DNA of 38,866 nucleotides, taken from the NCBI RefSeq assembly GCF_002195995.1, contig NZ_NHON01000012.1, positions 63,651 through 102,516 on the forward strand. Direction: 5' to 3'. This stretch comes from Inquilinus limosus. GTDB lineage: Bacteria > Pseudomonadota > Alphaproteobacteria > DSM-16000 > Inquilinaceae. Of this stretch, positions 1-7,982 are shown in pieces. A program made the translations under genes and the position numbers. The notes under the pieces are model-generated. The model made no database searches and was not told the DNA's origin. It worked only from the letters and a program-made list of their open reading frames with translations. How positions within the stretch are numbered: position 1 is the stretch's first letter; every line of letters starts with the position of its first letter.

Positions 1-116
1 GGCCCCTCCCTCTCCCCGAGGAGAGGGGAAGGGGGTCGGCTCTGTTCACCTCTCCTCGGGGAGAGGTCGGAATCGCGCAGCGATTCCGGGTGAGGGGGCG
101 GCGCCGACGTCTCCGC
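1..116. repeat. Dispersed palindromic element, family A, copy 1 (cut by window edge)
   Basis: Intergenic element made of two hairpin modules: a CTCTCCCCGAGGAGAGG palindrome near the left end and a CTCTCCTCGGGGAGAG palindrome followed by a GGAATCGC..GCGATTCC stem and the terminal GGGTGAGGGGG. The same modular sequence recurs near 15638, 23131, 26121 and 34348. The left end begins inside the element, so it probably continues outside the window. No open frame is associated. It lies just downstream of the convergent end of the AraD1-type gene. Confidence 0.85.
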
Positions 117-136
117 CAGGCCGCCCCCCTCCGGTC

Positions 137-1138
137 TTACAGCGCCCGGACCGTCACCGTCTCCTCGGCCGCGCGCGCCAGCGGGTTGCGCAAGGGGCGG
201 CCGAAAGCCTTGGCTTCGATCTCGAAGCGGTCGCCCGGCTCCGGCTTGATGCCGTCGGTGACGCTCAGCGTCGCCGTGCCGAAGAAGTGCAGATGCACGT
301 CGCCCGGCCGGCGGAACAGCCCGTATTTGAAGTGGTGGTGCTCCAGATTGGCGATCCAGTGGCTCATATTGGCCTCGCCGCTCAGGAACGGCTTCTCCCA
401 GATCGTCTTGCCGCCGCGGGTGATGCGGCTGGTGCCGCGCACATCCTCCGGCAGCTTGCCCACCAGCAGTTCCGGCCCGACCGAGCACTGGCGCAGCTTG
501 GAATGCGCCAGCAGCAGGTAGTTCTGCCGCTCGGTGATGTGGTCGGAGAACTCGTTGCCGATGGCGAAGCCGACGCGCCAGGGCGTGCCGTCCGGCCCGA
601 CCAGGTAGCAGCCGGTGATCTCCGGCTCCTCGCCGCCGTCCAGCGCGAAGGACGGCATGGTCAGCTTCTGCTCGCCGGCGACGACGATCGACCCGTCGCC
701 CTTGTAGAACCACTCCGGCTGCACGCCCGGCTTGGCACCCGTTTCCCCGCCGGCCGGCTTGCCGCCGGTCAGGCCGTCGCGGAACATCTTCATGCTGTCG
801 GTCAGCTTCTCGGCCTCGCCGAGGGTCTTGTGCATCTGGTCGCGGGCATCGGCGCTGCCGAGATGGGTCAGGCCGGTGCCGGTGACGATGCAATGCGCCG
901 CGTCCGGATGGTCCAGCGGCGGCAGCAGGCGCGCCTCGGCGATCACCGCGTCATACGATTCGGTGCCGGCGCCGTCATCGGCCGCGACCAGCTCGGCGAT
1001 CGACTTGCGCGAGGCGATCGCCGCCTGGGCCAGGTCGTAGGTGGTGTCGAAGGCGGAGAGCAGCTTCAGGGCATCGCCCTGGCCGGCGACGCCGACGCGC
1101 CGCTCGCCCGACTTGGTGCGCAGTTGGATCAGGTTCAT
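137..1138 (-). CDS. AraD1/GguC-family FAH-fold protein, probable 2-keto-3-deoxy-sugar-acid converting enzyme
   Basis: A 333-residue fumarylacetoacetate hydrolase-fold protein of the AraD1/GguC type. The core motifs run through the C-terminal half (ITGCYLVGPDGTPWRVGFAI, GNEFSDH, EANMSHWIANLEHHHFKYG, DVHLHFFGTATLS). FAH-fold enzymes act on 2-keto-3-deoxy acids using a divalent metal; in this neighbourhood the substrate is likely 2-keto-3-deoxy-L-arabonate or a related product of the upstream dehydratase. The start MNLIQLRTK is chosen because GAGGCGGAT precedes ATG at 1138 and because the SDR stop is only 7 bp upstream, as expected in an operon; an in-frame upstream start would overlap the SDR. 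Last gene of the minus-strand operon. Family assignment is firm, exact reaction inferred. Confidence 0.85.
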   Translation of the reverse strand: MNLIQLRTKSGERRVGVAGQGDALKLLSAFDTTYDLAQAAIASRKSIAELVAADDGAGTESYDAVIAEARLLPPLDHPDAAHCIVTGTGLTHLGSADARDQMHKTLGEAEKLTDSMKMFRDGLTGGKPAGGETGAKPGVQPEWFYKGDGSIVVAGEQKLTMPSFALDGGEEPEITGCYLVGPDGTPWRVGFAIGNEFSDHITERQNYLLLAHSKLRQCSVGPELLVGKLPEDVRGTSRITRGGKTIWEKPFLSGEANMSHWIANLEHHHFKYGLFRRPGDVHLHFFGTATLSVTDGIKPEPGDRFEIEAKAFGRPLRNPLARAAEETVTVRAL

Positions 1139-1145
1139 ATCCGCC

Positions 1146-1922
1146 TCACAGTCCCGACGCCCAGCCGGCGTCCACAACGAAAGTCTGGCCGGTGCACATG
1201 GCGCTGTCGTCCGCCGCCAGCCACAGGGTCATCTGCGCCAGATGCACGGGCAGCACCTGGTCGGGGATGCACTGCCCCTTCCGGCGCTCCTCATCCGCCT
1301 CGGGCGTCAGCCACAGATCCTTCTGCCGCTGGGTGATGACCCAGCCCGGCATCACGGTGTTGACCCGGATGTGCTGCGGGCCCCAGTCGCGGGCCAGGCC
1401 GCGGGTCAGCCCCTCCACCCCGGCCTTGGCGGAGGTGTAGGCCGGCATGCCGCCCTGGCGCAGCCGCCAGGAGACCGAGCCGAAATTGATGATCGAGCCG
1501 CCGCCGGCATCGCGCATCCCCGGCTGCACCGCCTGGGCGGCGAAGAACTGGTGGCGCAGATTCACCGCCATGCGCTCGTCCCAATAGTCGGGCTCAACCG
1601 TCTCCGGCGCGTGGCGCTGGTCGTGCGCCGCGTTGTTGACCAGGATGCGGATGGTCCCGATCGCCTGCTGCGCCTCGGCCACCGCGGCGCGCAAATCGGC
1701 GATGTCGCGCAGGTCGCAGTGCCGGAACTGCGGCGCCTTCAGCCCCTCGGCCTTCAGCCGCTCGACCAGCGCGGTCGACGCCTCGTCGTTGATATCGACG
1801 AAGAACACCCGCGCCTGCTGGCGACAGAGATGCTCGACGATGCTCTCGCCGATGCCGCTGCCGCCGCCGGTGACGAACACCGGCTTGTCGCGCAGCGACG
1901 GATAGTTCGCGTATTGGGTCAT
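1146..1922 (-). CDS. SDR-family aldose (probable L-arabinose/D-galactose) 1-dehydrogenase
   Basis: A 258-residue classical short-chain dehydrogenase. Visible motifs are TGGGSGIG (about 18-25, dinucleotide binding), CDLRD (about 69-73), NNAA (96-99), the catalytic Ser149 in INFGSVSW and YxxxK as Y162-TSA-K166. Its place between an aldonate dehydratase and an FAH-fold enzyme suggests that it oxidises an aldose at C1 to the aldonolactone with NAD(P)+. Start MTQYANYPSL at 1922 is chosen because the classical SDR N-terminus begins there; an open extension to 2003 would overlap the dehydratase stop and looks unconserved. The 55 bp upstream carry no strong Shine-Dalgarno, only GGACATC. Sugar specificity cannot be read from sequence. 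Confidence 0.87.
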   Translation of the reverse strand: MTQYANYPSLRDKPVFVTGGGSGIGESIVEHLCRQQARVFFVDINDEASTALVERLKAEGLKAPQFRHCDLRDIADLRAAVAEAQQAIGTIRILVNNAAHDQRHAPETVEPDYWDERMAVNLRHQFFAAQAVQPGMRDAGGGSIINFGSVSWRLRQGGMPAYTSAKAGVEGLTRGLARDWGPQHIRVNTVMPGWVITQRQKDLWLTPEADEERRKGQCIPDQVLPVHLAQMTLWLAADDSAMCTGQTFVVDAGWASGL

Positions 1923-1977
1923 GATGTCCGTCTGCAAGGAAGAGGCCCACCCCCGCCGGAACGGGCCCGGATCGTGT

Positions 1978-3729
1978 TCAATGGCTGTCGCGCGGTACCG
2001 CATGGCCGCGGCAGCCGACCAGGAAGTCCAGGTCGGCGCCCTTGTCGGCCTGCATCACGTGGCGGACATAGAGCTCCTGATAGCCGCCCTTCATGGCCGG
2101 CTCCGGCGGCGACCAGCGCTTGCGGCGCTCCGCCAGCTCCGCGTCGGAGACGTCGAGATGCAGGCGCCGGCCGGCGACGTCCAGCTCGATTATGTCGCCG
2201 TCCTGCACCAGGGCCAGCGGGCCGCCGGCCGCGGCCTCCGGCGCCGTGTGCAGCACCACCGTGCCGTAGGCGGTGCCGCTCATCCGGGCGTCGGAGATGC
2301 GGACCATGTCGCGCACGCCCTTCTTCAGCACCTTCTGCGGCAGCGCCATGTTGCCGACCTCGGCCATGCCCGGATAGCCCTTCGGGCCGCAGTTCTTCAG
2401 CACCATGACGCAGGTCTCGTCGATGTCGAGATCCGGGTCGTCGACGCGGGCCTTGTAGTGCTCGATGCTCTCGAACACCACGGCGCGGCCGCGATGCTGC
2501 ATCAGCTCCGGCGTGGCGGCGGAGGGCTTCAGCACGGCGCCGTCCGGCGCCAAATTGCCCTTCAGCACGGTGATGCCGCCCTGCTTCACCAGGGCATTGT
2601 CCCAGGGGCGGATCACCTCCGGGTTCCAGTTGGCGGCGTTCTGGACATTCTCCCACATGCTCTTGCCGGTGACGGTCGGGGCGTCCTTGAACAGCATGCC
2701 GTTCTCGCCCAGCGCCCGGGTCACCGCCGGGATGCCGCCGGCATAGTAGAAATCCTCCATCAGGAAGCGGCCGGACGGCATCAGGTCGACCAGGGTCGGC
2801 ACGTCGCGGCCGTACTCGTCCCAATCCTTCAGGGTGAAGTCGGTGCCGGTGCGGCCGGCCAGCGCCAGCAGGTGGATGACGGCGTTGGTCGACCCGCCGA
2901 TGGCGCCGTTGACGCGGACCGCGTTCAGGAAGTTCTCGCGGGTCAGGATCTTCGAGATGCGCAGATCCTCATGCACCATCTCGACGATGCGGCGGCCGGA
3001 CATGTGGGCGATGACATAGCGGCGGGCGTCGACCGCGGGGATGGCGGCGCAGCCGGTCAGGCTGGTGCCCAGCGCCTCGGCCATCGAGTTCATGGTGCTG
3101 GCCGTGCCCATGGTCATGCAGTGCCCGGCGGAGCGCGACTGCGCCTGCTCGGCCTCCATGAACTGCTGCAGGCTCATCACCCCGGCCTTGACGTCGGCAT
3201 CGAACTGCCAGACCGAGGTGCCGGAGCCGATGGTGCGGTCCTGGTAGCGGCCGTTCAGCATCGGGCCGCCGGAGACGACGAGGGCGGGGATGTCGCAGCT
3301 GGCGGCGCCCATCAGCAGCGCCGGGGTGGTCTTGTCGCAGCCGGTCAGCAGGATGACGCCGTCGATCGGGTTGGCGCGGATCGCCTCCTCGACATCCATC
3401 GCCGCCAGGTTGCGGTACAGCATGGCGGTGGGCCGGAGGTTGGTCTCGCCGGTCGAGAACACCGGGAACTCCAGCGGGAAGCCGCCCATCTCCCACACGC
3501 CGCGCTTCACATGCTCCGCCAGCTTGCGGAAATGGGCGTTGCAGGGGGTGAGCTCGGAGAAGGTCTGGCAGATGCCGATCACCGGCCGGCCGTCGAAGAC
3601 GTGGTCCGGCAGGCCCTGGTTGCGCATCCAGCTGCGATGGATGAAGCCGTCCTTGTCGTGGGTGCCGAACCAGTGGGAGGAGCGCAGGGGCTTCCTGTTG
3701 CTGTTGCTGCTGCCGGCGTCGTCAGCCAT
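1978..3729 (-). CDS. IlvD/EDD-family aldonate dehydratase, probable L-arabonate dehydratase
   Basis: A 583-residue member of the IlvD/EDD [Fe-S] dehydratase family, pentonate/hexonate branch. Three candidate cluster cysteines are seen: C63 (QTFSELTPCNAHF), C131 (LLTGCDKTTPALLM) and C204 (GHCMTMGTAST). Their spacing (68 and 73 residues) equals, as I recall, that of C59/C127/C200 in the Rhizobium L-arabinonate dehydratase, which binds a [2Fe-2S] cluster and Mg2+. It converts an aldonate such as L-arabonate to the 2-keto-3-deoxy acid. ATG at 3729 follows AAGGA with an 8-nt spacer; a GTG directly before it (3732) is an alternative. The gene follows its GntR regulator by 30 bp and is probably cotranscribed with it or started just behind it. 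D-galactonate or D-fuconate activity is possible. Confidence 0.9.
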   Translation of the reverse strand: MADDAGSSNSNRKPLRSSHWFGTHDKDGFIHRSWMRNQGLPDHVFDGRPVIGICQTFSELTPCNAHFRKLAEHVKRGVWEMGGFPLEFPVFSTGETNLRPTAMLYRNLAAMDVEEAIRANPIDGVILLTGCDKTTPALLMGAASCDIPALVVSGGPMLNGRYQDRTIGSGTSVWQFDADVKAGVMSLQQFMEAEQAQSRSAGHCMTMGTASTMNSMAEALGTSLTGCAAIPAVDARRYVIAHMSGRRIVEMVHEDLRISKILTRENFLNAVRVNGAIGGSTNAVIHLLALAGRTGTDFTLKDWDEYGRDVPTLVDLMPSGRFLMEDFYYAGGIPAVTRALGENGMLFKDAPTVTGKSMWENVQNAANWNPEVIRPWDNALVKQGGITVLKGNLAPDGAVLKPSAATPELMQHRGRAVVFESIEHYKARVDDPDLDIDETCVMVLKNCGPKGYPGMAEVGNMALPQKVLKKGVRDMVRISDARMSGTAYGTVVLHTAPEAAAGGPLALVQDGDIIELDVAGRRLHLDVSDAELAERRKRWSPPEPAMKGGYQELYVRHVMQADKGADLDFLVGCRGHAVPRDSH

Positions 3730-3759
3730 CACTGAAGTCCTTGTTGGCTAGGCTGGGGG

Positions 3760-4608
3760 TCAGGGGGTCGGCTTGATGTGCGGCAGGGCGCGGCGCATGT
3801 CCTGGGCCGCATCCTCCAGCAGGACCCGCATTGCCTTGCGCGCCGCCTCCGGCTCGCGCGCCAGGATCGCATCGCGCACCGCGCAGTGAAGGGGCAGCGA
3901 CACCTGCAGCGCGCCGGGCGCGTTGTTGGTGATGCGGAAGCTCGATGCCATCGCGGTCTCGATCAGGGCGCCTAGCGGCTGCAGGAACTCGTTGTTCGAC
4001 GCCGCCAGGATCGACTGGTGGAAGCGCAGATCGGGCTCGACCGAGGCGTCGCCGTCCGGCGCCGTCTCCATGTCAGCGAAGGCGCGGCTGATCGCCTCGC
4101 GTTGCGTGTCGTCGGCGCGTTCCGCCGCCATTGCCGCGGCCGCGGGCTCGATGATCTGGCGGATCTCGAACAGGTTCTTGGCCAGGCGCTCCATCGGCTG
4201 GGTGGCGAGCTGCCAGGCCAGCAGGTCCGGGTCCAGCATGTTCCATTCGGCGCGCGGCCGCACCCGCGTGCCGGTCTTGGGGCGGGATTCGACCAGCCCC
4301 TTGGCGGCCAGCACCTTGATCGCCTCGCGCAGGGCGGTGCGGCTGACCGAGAACTGGGTCGACAGGTCGGATTCGTTCGGCAGCACCGTGCCGGGCGGGA
4401 TGTCGCCGCGGACGATCCGGGTGCCGATGTCGTAGGCGATCTGGCCGTGCAGCGACCGGCGCGAGAAGGTCTTGCTGCCCGGCGGCTGGTCGGGGATGGC
4501 CGTGCGGGTGGCGGCCCGCCGCTGCGCCGGGCGCGGCAGGGTTCCTGTCACCGCATCCGCATGCGCGGTCATCGCCACCGATCCTTTTGGTCTGTCCGGG
4601 CCGGACAT
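3760..4608 (-). CDS. FadR-subfamily GntR regulator of the sugar-acid operon
   Basis: A 282-residue GntR regulator. After a proline/arginine-rich N-terminal tail (1-52) comes the winged helix (54-117: IVRGDIPPGTVLPNES, SVSRTALREAIKVLAAKGLV, KTGTRV) and then an all-helical FCD ligand domain (about 145-265) with candidate metal ligands in EPDLRFHQSIL and the later HCAVRDAI. FadR-type proteins usually repress nearby catabolic genes until a sugar acid binds. The protein is clearly paralogous to the regulator at 33585 (shared SVSRT.LREAIK.LA.K.L, PKTGTRV and EWN.LD.D.LAW). ATG at 4608 has GGGGA 9 nt upstream; the next Met (MTAHADAV) has a poorer site. It heads the minus operon and is divergent from the epimerase. 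Confidence 0.9.
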   Translation of the reverse strand: MSGPDRPKGSVAMTAHADAVTGTLPRPAQRRAATRTAIPDQPPGSKTFSRRSLHGQIAYDIGTRIVRGDIPPGTVLPNESDLSTQFSVSRTALREAIKVLAAKGLVESRPKTGTRVRPRAEWNMLDPDLLAWQLATQPMERLAKNLFEIRQIIEPAAAAMAAERADDTQREAISRAFADMETAPDGDASVEPDLRFHQSILAASNNEFLQPLGALIETAMASSFRITNNAPGALQVSLPLHCAVRDAILAREPEAARKAMRVLLEDAAQDMRRALPHIKPTP

Positions 4609-4758
4609 CTCTGATTCCCCTTTCCTGCCGCCGGTCAGACGCAGCCGTCCGGGCGCCGCAGCGCCCCGGCTCCGCCGTCTCCCGCCGGTTCGACGATCTC
4701 CTTCCGGCCGATGCGCAGGTTCGGGGTGGACCCGGCGGCATCGCCACGGGTCCTCCGC

Positions 4759-4780
4759 ATGTCGTTCGCGCGAACGACAT
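4759..4780. promoter_or_regulatory. Perfect 22-bp palindrome, candidate operator
   Basis: Positions 4759-4780 form an uninterrupted inverted repeat: each arm is ATGTCGTTCGC and its exact complement follows with no spacer. It lies in the 333-bp divergent region between the GntR regulator (start 4608) and the epimerase (start 4942). The position and perfect symmetry suggest a binding site for a dimeric regulator, most simply the adjacent GntR protein. The rest of the intergenic region, besides the AT-rich site at 4855, shows nothing I recognise. Function is inferred. Confidence 0.6.
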
Positions 4781-4854
4781 CCTCTCCGCTCTTCTCGACC
4801 ACGGCCTTTCCCCAGCGGTGCGATCTGGCGTGCCGACCGCACTCTTTGCTATTC

Positions 4855-4865
4855 ATCATACAATT
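4855..4865. promoter_or_regulatory. AT-rich ATCATACAATT site, candidate FadR-type operator
   Basis: A conspicuously AT-rich patch (about 4846-4875) in a 70% GC background holds ATCATACAATT; read on the minus strand it is AATTGTATGAT. The divergent region of the paralogous regulator at 33585 carries ATCATATGAT, sharing ATCATA. AT-rich short dyads of this kind are typical FadR-subfamily targets. It sits where a promoter of the epimerase or of the regulator would be expected, but I cannot place -35/-10 boxes with confidence. Confidence 0.4.
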
Positions 4866-4941
4866 TGAGTATTGAGCCCTCGGCGGATCGGCGTCAAGCA
4901 TTGCCGAACATGGCTCGGGGCAATGGCGAAGGGAGGATGGA

Positions 4942-5838
4942 ATGGCGCTGGAGATCGTGCAACTGCGGGAAGGGGACAGCGGGGCCGACATCGTGCCGGC
5001 GATCGGCGGCGGCATCGCCGGCTGGTGGACCGGCAGCGGGGAAGCGCGGCGCGACTGGCTGCGTCCGGCCACGCCGGAGGCGCTGGCGGCGGGCGACCCG
5101 CTGGGCCTCGGCAACTTCCCGCTGACTCCGTTCTCGAACCGGATCCGCGAGGGCCGCTTCCGCTTCCAGGGGCGGGAGGTGCGGCTGCCGCTGAACACGC
5201 GCGAGCGGCACCAGCTGCACGGCCATGGCTGGCAGCGGCCCTGGACGGTGCTGGAGCGGTCGGCGACGCGCTGCGTGCTGGTCGACGATTACGCCGCCGA
5301 CGCCTGGCCCTTCCCGTACCGGGCGCGGCAGGAGTTCACGCTGACCCCGGTCGGATTCGACCTGCTGATCGCTGTGGAGAACACCGGCGACCGGCCGATG
5401 CCCGCCGGGTTGGGCCAGCATTTCTACTTCCCCCGCACCCCGCAGACGACCGTCACCGCCGGGATCGAGCGGATGTGGGTCAATGATGCCGAGGTGATGC
5501 CGCTGGAGCTGGTGGAGCCGCCGCCTGAGAAGGACCTGCGCCGCGGCTTCCGGCCCGAGGCGGTGCGGACCGACAACAACTTCACCGGCTGGGACCACCG
5601 GGCGGTGATCGACTGGCCGGAGCGTCGCGCCCGGCTGGTGATGGAGGCCGACGCCCCGTTCGACTTCCTGGTCTGCTATTCGCCGGACGACCCCTATGTC
5701 TGCGTCGAGCCGGTGAGCAACGCCACCGACGCCTTCAACCTGGCCGAAGCCGGCCGCACCGACACCGGCATGACGGTGCTGCAGCCGGGCGAGACGCTGC
5801 GCGGGGTGGTGCGCCTGCGGCCGGAGGTGGTGGGGTAG
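4942..5838 (+). CDS. Aldose 1-epimerase (mutarotase), GalM-like
   Basis: A 298-residue aldose epimerase of the galactose-mutarotase beta-sandwich fold. It interconverts alpha and beta anomers of free aldoses, here supplying the anomer oxidised by the SDR dehydrogenase. Diagnostic segments are PLTPFSNRIREGRFRF (about 61-76), HQLHGHGWQRPW (about 90-101, catalytic/binding histidines), GLGQHFYFP (about 157-165), and VCVEPVSNATDAFN (about 253-266, with the glutamate expected to act as catalytic base). GGGAGG lies 5 nt before ATG, a good ribosome binding site. It is transcribed away from the dehydratase operon across a 333-bp regulatory region and is followed by a palindromic repeat, so it is probably monocistronic. 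Confidence 0.9.
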   Translation: MALEIVQLREGDSGADIVPAIGGGIAGWWTGSGEARRDWLRPATPEALAAGDPLGLGNFPLTPFSNRIREGRFRFQGREVRLPLNTRERHQLHGHGWQRPWTVLERSATRCVLVDDYAADAWPFPYRARQEFTLTPVGFDLLIAVENTGDRPMPAGLGQHFYFPRTPQTTVTAGIERMWVNDAEVMPLELVEPPPEKDLRRGFRPEAVRTDNNFTGWDHRAVIDWPERRARLVMEADAPFDFLVCYSPDDPYVCVEPVSNATDAFNLAEAGRTDTGMTVLQPGETLRGVVRLRPEVVG

Positions 5839-5869
5839 GATTCGAGGCCGGCCTCCCGTCGTCATGGCG

Positions 5870-5950
5870 AGCCCCGCAGGGGCGTGGCCATCCAGGGGCC
5901 GATGCGAGCCGCCCTGGATGGCCACGTCGCTACGCTCCTCGCCATGACGG
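5870..5950. repeat. Dispersed palindromic element, family B, copy 1
   Basis: An 81-bp imperfect palindrome: the left arm begins CGTCATGGCGAGCCCC and contains GGCCATCCAGGG, and the right arm contains CCCTGGATGGCCACG and ends CTCGCCATGACGG. It lies between the epimerase and the saccharopine-dehydrogenase-like gene and could act as a bidirectional transcript end. Related elements with GTCATTGCGAG ends occur at 27551 and 35828; this copy is a GTCATGGCGAG variant. From about 5951 to 6149 I see only an AT-rich spot (GCTAATTATCTTGC, about 6031-6044) that might belong to a promoter. Confidence 0.85.
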
Positions 5951-6149
5951 CTGAGTGGGGTGGTAAGAGCCGGTGATCTGGTTCCACCGAGAATCAGTGT
6001 GCAGTCCTCTCCAATGGCCGAATTCAGGTCGGCTAATTATCTTGCTCTCCGCTCCCGATCGGCCGGCGACTCGAAGGTCGCCCGGCCGTCCCGCGCACCT
6101 TCCGGAACGCCAAGACACAAGGCTTTCTGCGCCTTTCCGGCGGGTGTAG

Positions 6150-6191
6150 AGACGGCGCCATCCGCACCCCCGGCGTCCGGGGCGTCCGTCT
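6150..6191 (+). promoter_or_regulatory. Leader hairpin just before the ribosome binding site of the 6207 gene
   Basis: Two nested inverted repeats are visible: outer arms AGACGG (6150-6155) and CCGTCT (6186-6191), and an inner stem CCCCGG-CGT-CCGGGG (6168-6182). The hairpin ends 3 nt before the AAGGAGAGG ribosome binding site of the downstream gene. If transcribed it could influence translation or mRNA stability. No known riboswitch class is recognised, and there is no T-run, so it is not an ordinary intrinsic terminator. Confidence 0.4.
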
Positions 6192-6206
6192 GTAAGGAGA
6201 GGCGTC

Positions 6207-7274
6207 ATGACCAAGGTTCTGCTGCTCGGCGGCGGCAAGATCGGCACCTGCATCACCGCCCTGCTGACCGCCACTGGTGACTACCAGCTCACCGTCGGCG
6301 ACCAGGACCAGGGCATGCTCGACCGGCTCGAGGCCAATGTCGCCAAGCGCCAGCTGCGCTTCGACGACGCCCAGGCGCTGCGCGACGCGGTGTCGGGCCA
6401 CGACGTGGTGATCTCGGCCGCGCCGTTCCACCTGACGCCGCTGATCGCCGAGGCGGCGAAGGACCGCGGCGCCCATTACTTCGACCTGACCGAGGATGTC
6501 GAGAGCACCCGGCAGGTCAAGGCCCTGGCCGAGGGCGCGAAGACCGCCTTCACCCCGCAATGCGGCCTGGCCCCGGGCTTCATCTCGATCGTCGGCTACG
6601 ACCTGGCGAAGCGCTTCGACGAGCTGCACACCGTGCATATGCGCGTCGGCGCCCTGCCGGTCTATCCGTCGAACGCGCTGAAGTACAACCTGACCTGGTC
6701 GACCGACGGCCTGATCAACGAGTACTGCAACCCGTGCGAGGCGATCCATGAGGGCGAGCTGCGCGAGGTGCTGCCGCTCGAGGGCATGGAACACATCTCG
6801 CTCGACGGCATCGACTACGAGGCGTTCAACACCTCGGGCGGCCTCGGCACGCTGTGCGAGACGCTGGACGGCAAGGTCAAGTTCCTGAACTACAAGACCG
6901 TGCGCTATCCGGGCCATCGCGACATCGTCAAGCTGCTGGTCAACGAGCTGCAGCTGGGCCAGCGCCGCGACATCCTGAAGGACGTGCTCGAGGCCTCGAT
7001 CCCGATGACCAAGCAGGACGTGGTCCTGATCTTCGTCACCGCCTGGGGCAAGAAGGAAGGCCGCCTGATGCAGGAGACCTACGCCAAGAAGGTCTATGCC
7101 AAGGAGATCGGCGGCCAGCTGTGGAGCGCGATCCAGGTCACGACCGCGGCCGGCATCTGCGCCATGGTCGACCTGCACCGCGCCGGCCAGCTGCCGCAGA
7201 GCGGCTTCGTGCGGCAGGAACAGGCGAACCTGTCCGACTTCCTGGCCAACCGCTTCGGCCAGCACTACGCGTAA
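6207..7274 (+). CDS. Saccharopine dehydrogenase-family NAD(P)-dependent oxidoreductase
   Basis: A 355-residue protein of the saccharopine dehydrogenase / carboxynorspermidine synthase superfamily. It starts with a Rossmann fingerprint (VLLLGGGKIGTCITALL, about 4-20), followed by DVVISAAPFHL, HYFDLTED and TPQCGLAPGFISIVGYDLA, typical of Lys9-like reductases that make or split an imino-acid adduct of a carbonyl compound with an amino acid. The exact substrate is unknown: lysine/2-oxoglutarate saccharopine chemistry is the family paradigm, polyamine precursor reduction an alternative. The start is secure (AAGGAGAGG 4-5 nt before ATG). A leader hairpin precedes it and an intrinsic terminator follows, so it is monocistronic. 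No lysine or polyamine gene adjoins it. Confidence 0.8.
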   Translation: MTKVLLLGGGKIGTCITALLTATGDYQLTVGDQDQGMLDRLEANVAKRQLRFDDAQALRDAVSGHDVVISAAPFHLTPLIAEAAKDRGAHYFDLTEDVESTRQVKALAEGAKTAFTPQCGLAPGFISIVGYDLAKRFDELHTVHMRVGALPVYPSNALKYNLTWSTDGLINEYCNPCEAIHEGELREVLPLEGMEHISLDGIDYEAFNTSGGLGTLCETLDGKVKFLNYKTVRYPGHRDIVKLLVNELQLGQRRDILKDVLEASIPMTKQDVVLIFVTAWGKKEGRLMQETYAKKVYAKEIGGQLWSAIQVTTAAGICAMVDLHRAGQLPQSGFVRQEQANLSDFLANRFGQHYA

Positions 7275-7302
7275 GAAGAACCGGGTTTAGGGAAGAAACG
7301 GG

Positions 7303-7331
7303 AAAGGGCGCGGCTTCGGCCGCGCCCTTTT
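7303..7331 (+). terminator. Intrinsic terminator after the saccharopine dehydrogenase-like gene
   Basis: GGGCGCGGC - TTCG - GCCGCGCCC forms a perfect 9-bp stem with a stable UUCG tetraloop, followed by TTTT (7328-7331). AAA flanks the left side, so it can also work weakly on the minus strand for the converging toxin gene that ends at 7340. Confidence 0.85.
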
Positions 7332-7339
7332 CATTCGGC

Positions 7340-7669
7340 TCAGGGCGATTTCAGCAATCGGTGCCGCAAAAGGCTCTGCATGTCGCGCCGTCCGTCGAGA
7401 ACGCAATGGACGACCACCGCGTCCTCGCGGACCCGATAGATAATGCGATAGGGCTTGTAATGGGCCTCGCGGAACTGGGTCAGTCCGAGGTCCCGCAATT
7501 CCTTCGAGATGTTGCCGCGTGACGGCAGGTTTGCCAGCCGACGGATCATATCGTTCAAGGATCGGAGGATATGACGGGCATTCTCCGCCGAATCGTGATC
7601 GGCGATGAAGTCGACGATGCTTTCGAGGTCCCGTTCCGCTTCCCGCAGCACGATGACAGTGAGGGACAC
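7340..7669 (-). CDS. RelE/ParE-superfamily toxin
   Basis: A 109-residue type II toxin of the RelE/ParE fold. The N-terminal VIVLREAERDLESIVDFIA with a long alpha-hairpin, the central LPSRGNISKELRDLG and the C-terminal YRIIYRVREDAVVVHCVLDGRRD are the family pattern. ParE members poison gyrase, RelE members cut mRNA at the ribosome; sequence alone does not decide, although the HYKPYRIIYRV strand is common in ParE-like toxins. The start is GTG at 7669, 5 bp after the antitoxin stop and 10 nt after AAGGA, so the pair is translationally linked. The gene faces a shared terminator. Confidence 0.87.
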   Translation of the reverse strand: MSLTVIVLREAERDLESIVDFIADHDSAENARHILRSLNDMIRRLANLPSRGNISKELRDLGLTQFREAHYKPYRIIYRVREDAVVVHCVLDGRRDMQSLLRHRLLKSP

Positions 7670-7674
7670 GGAGA

Positions 7675-7959
7675 TCAGTCCTTGAGGCGCGCCTCAAGGC
7701 GGGCTTCCAGGTCGGCAAAGACGTCCTCGGCTGGCCGGAACTTGCCCGCTTCATAGTCGCGCTCGCCCAGCGCCAGGATCTTCAGCAGCGCCAGGGTCTC
7801 CTGGGTCTGCTCGTAGCTGTCGATGTCCTGCAGCACCGCCTTGGCCTCGCCGTTGACGGTGATGATGAAGGGCTCCTGCCCCTCTCGCAGCCCCTGGATC
7901 ACCTCCGGGGCATGGGCCTTCAGGTAGCTGATCGGCTTGATGCGGTCGGACAGCTTCAT
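7675..7959 (-). CDS. Phd/YefM-family antitoxin
   Basis: A 94-residue antitoxin. The N-terminal domain (ISYLKAHAPEVIQGLREGQEPFIITVNGEAKAVLQDIDSYE split over about 10-50) matches the Phd/YefM DNA-binding fold; the C-terminal tail (LEARLEARLKD) is the charged helix that usually neutralises the toxin. It precedes the RelE/ParE toxin, the normal order for type II modules, and probably autorepresses the operon. ATG at 7959 has AAGGAGG with a 7-nt spacer. Confidence 0.88.
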   Translation of the reverse strand: MKLSDRIKPISYLKAHAPEVIQGLREGQEPFIITVNGEAKAVLQDIDSYEQTQETLALLKILALGERDYEAGKFRPAEDVFADLEARLEARLKD

Positions 7960-7982
7960 GGCGGCGGCCTCCTTGCCTCGGC

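Noticed and set aside
1921-3735. A 604-codon plus-strand open frame
   Set aside because: Antisense shadow of the aldonate dehydratase, which carries all three cluster cysteines and a proper ribosome binding site.
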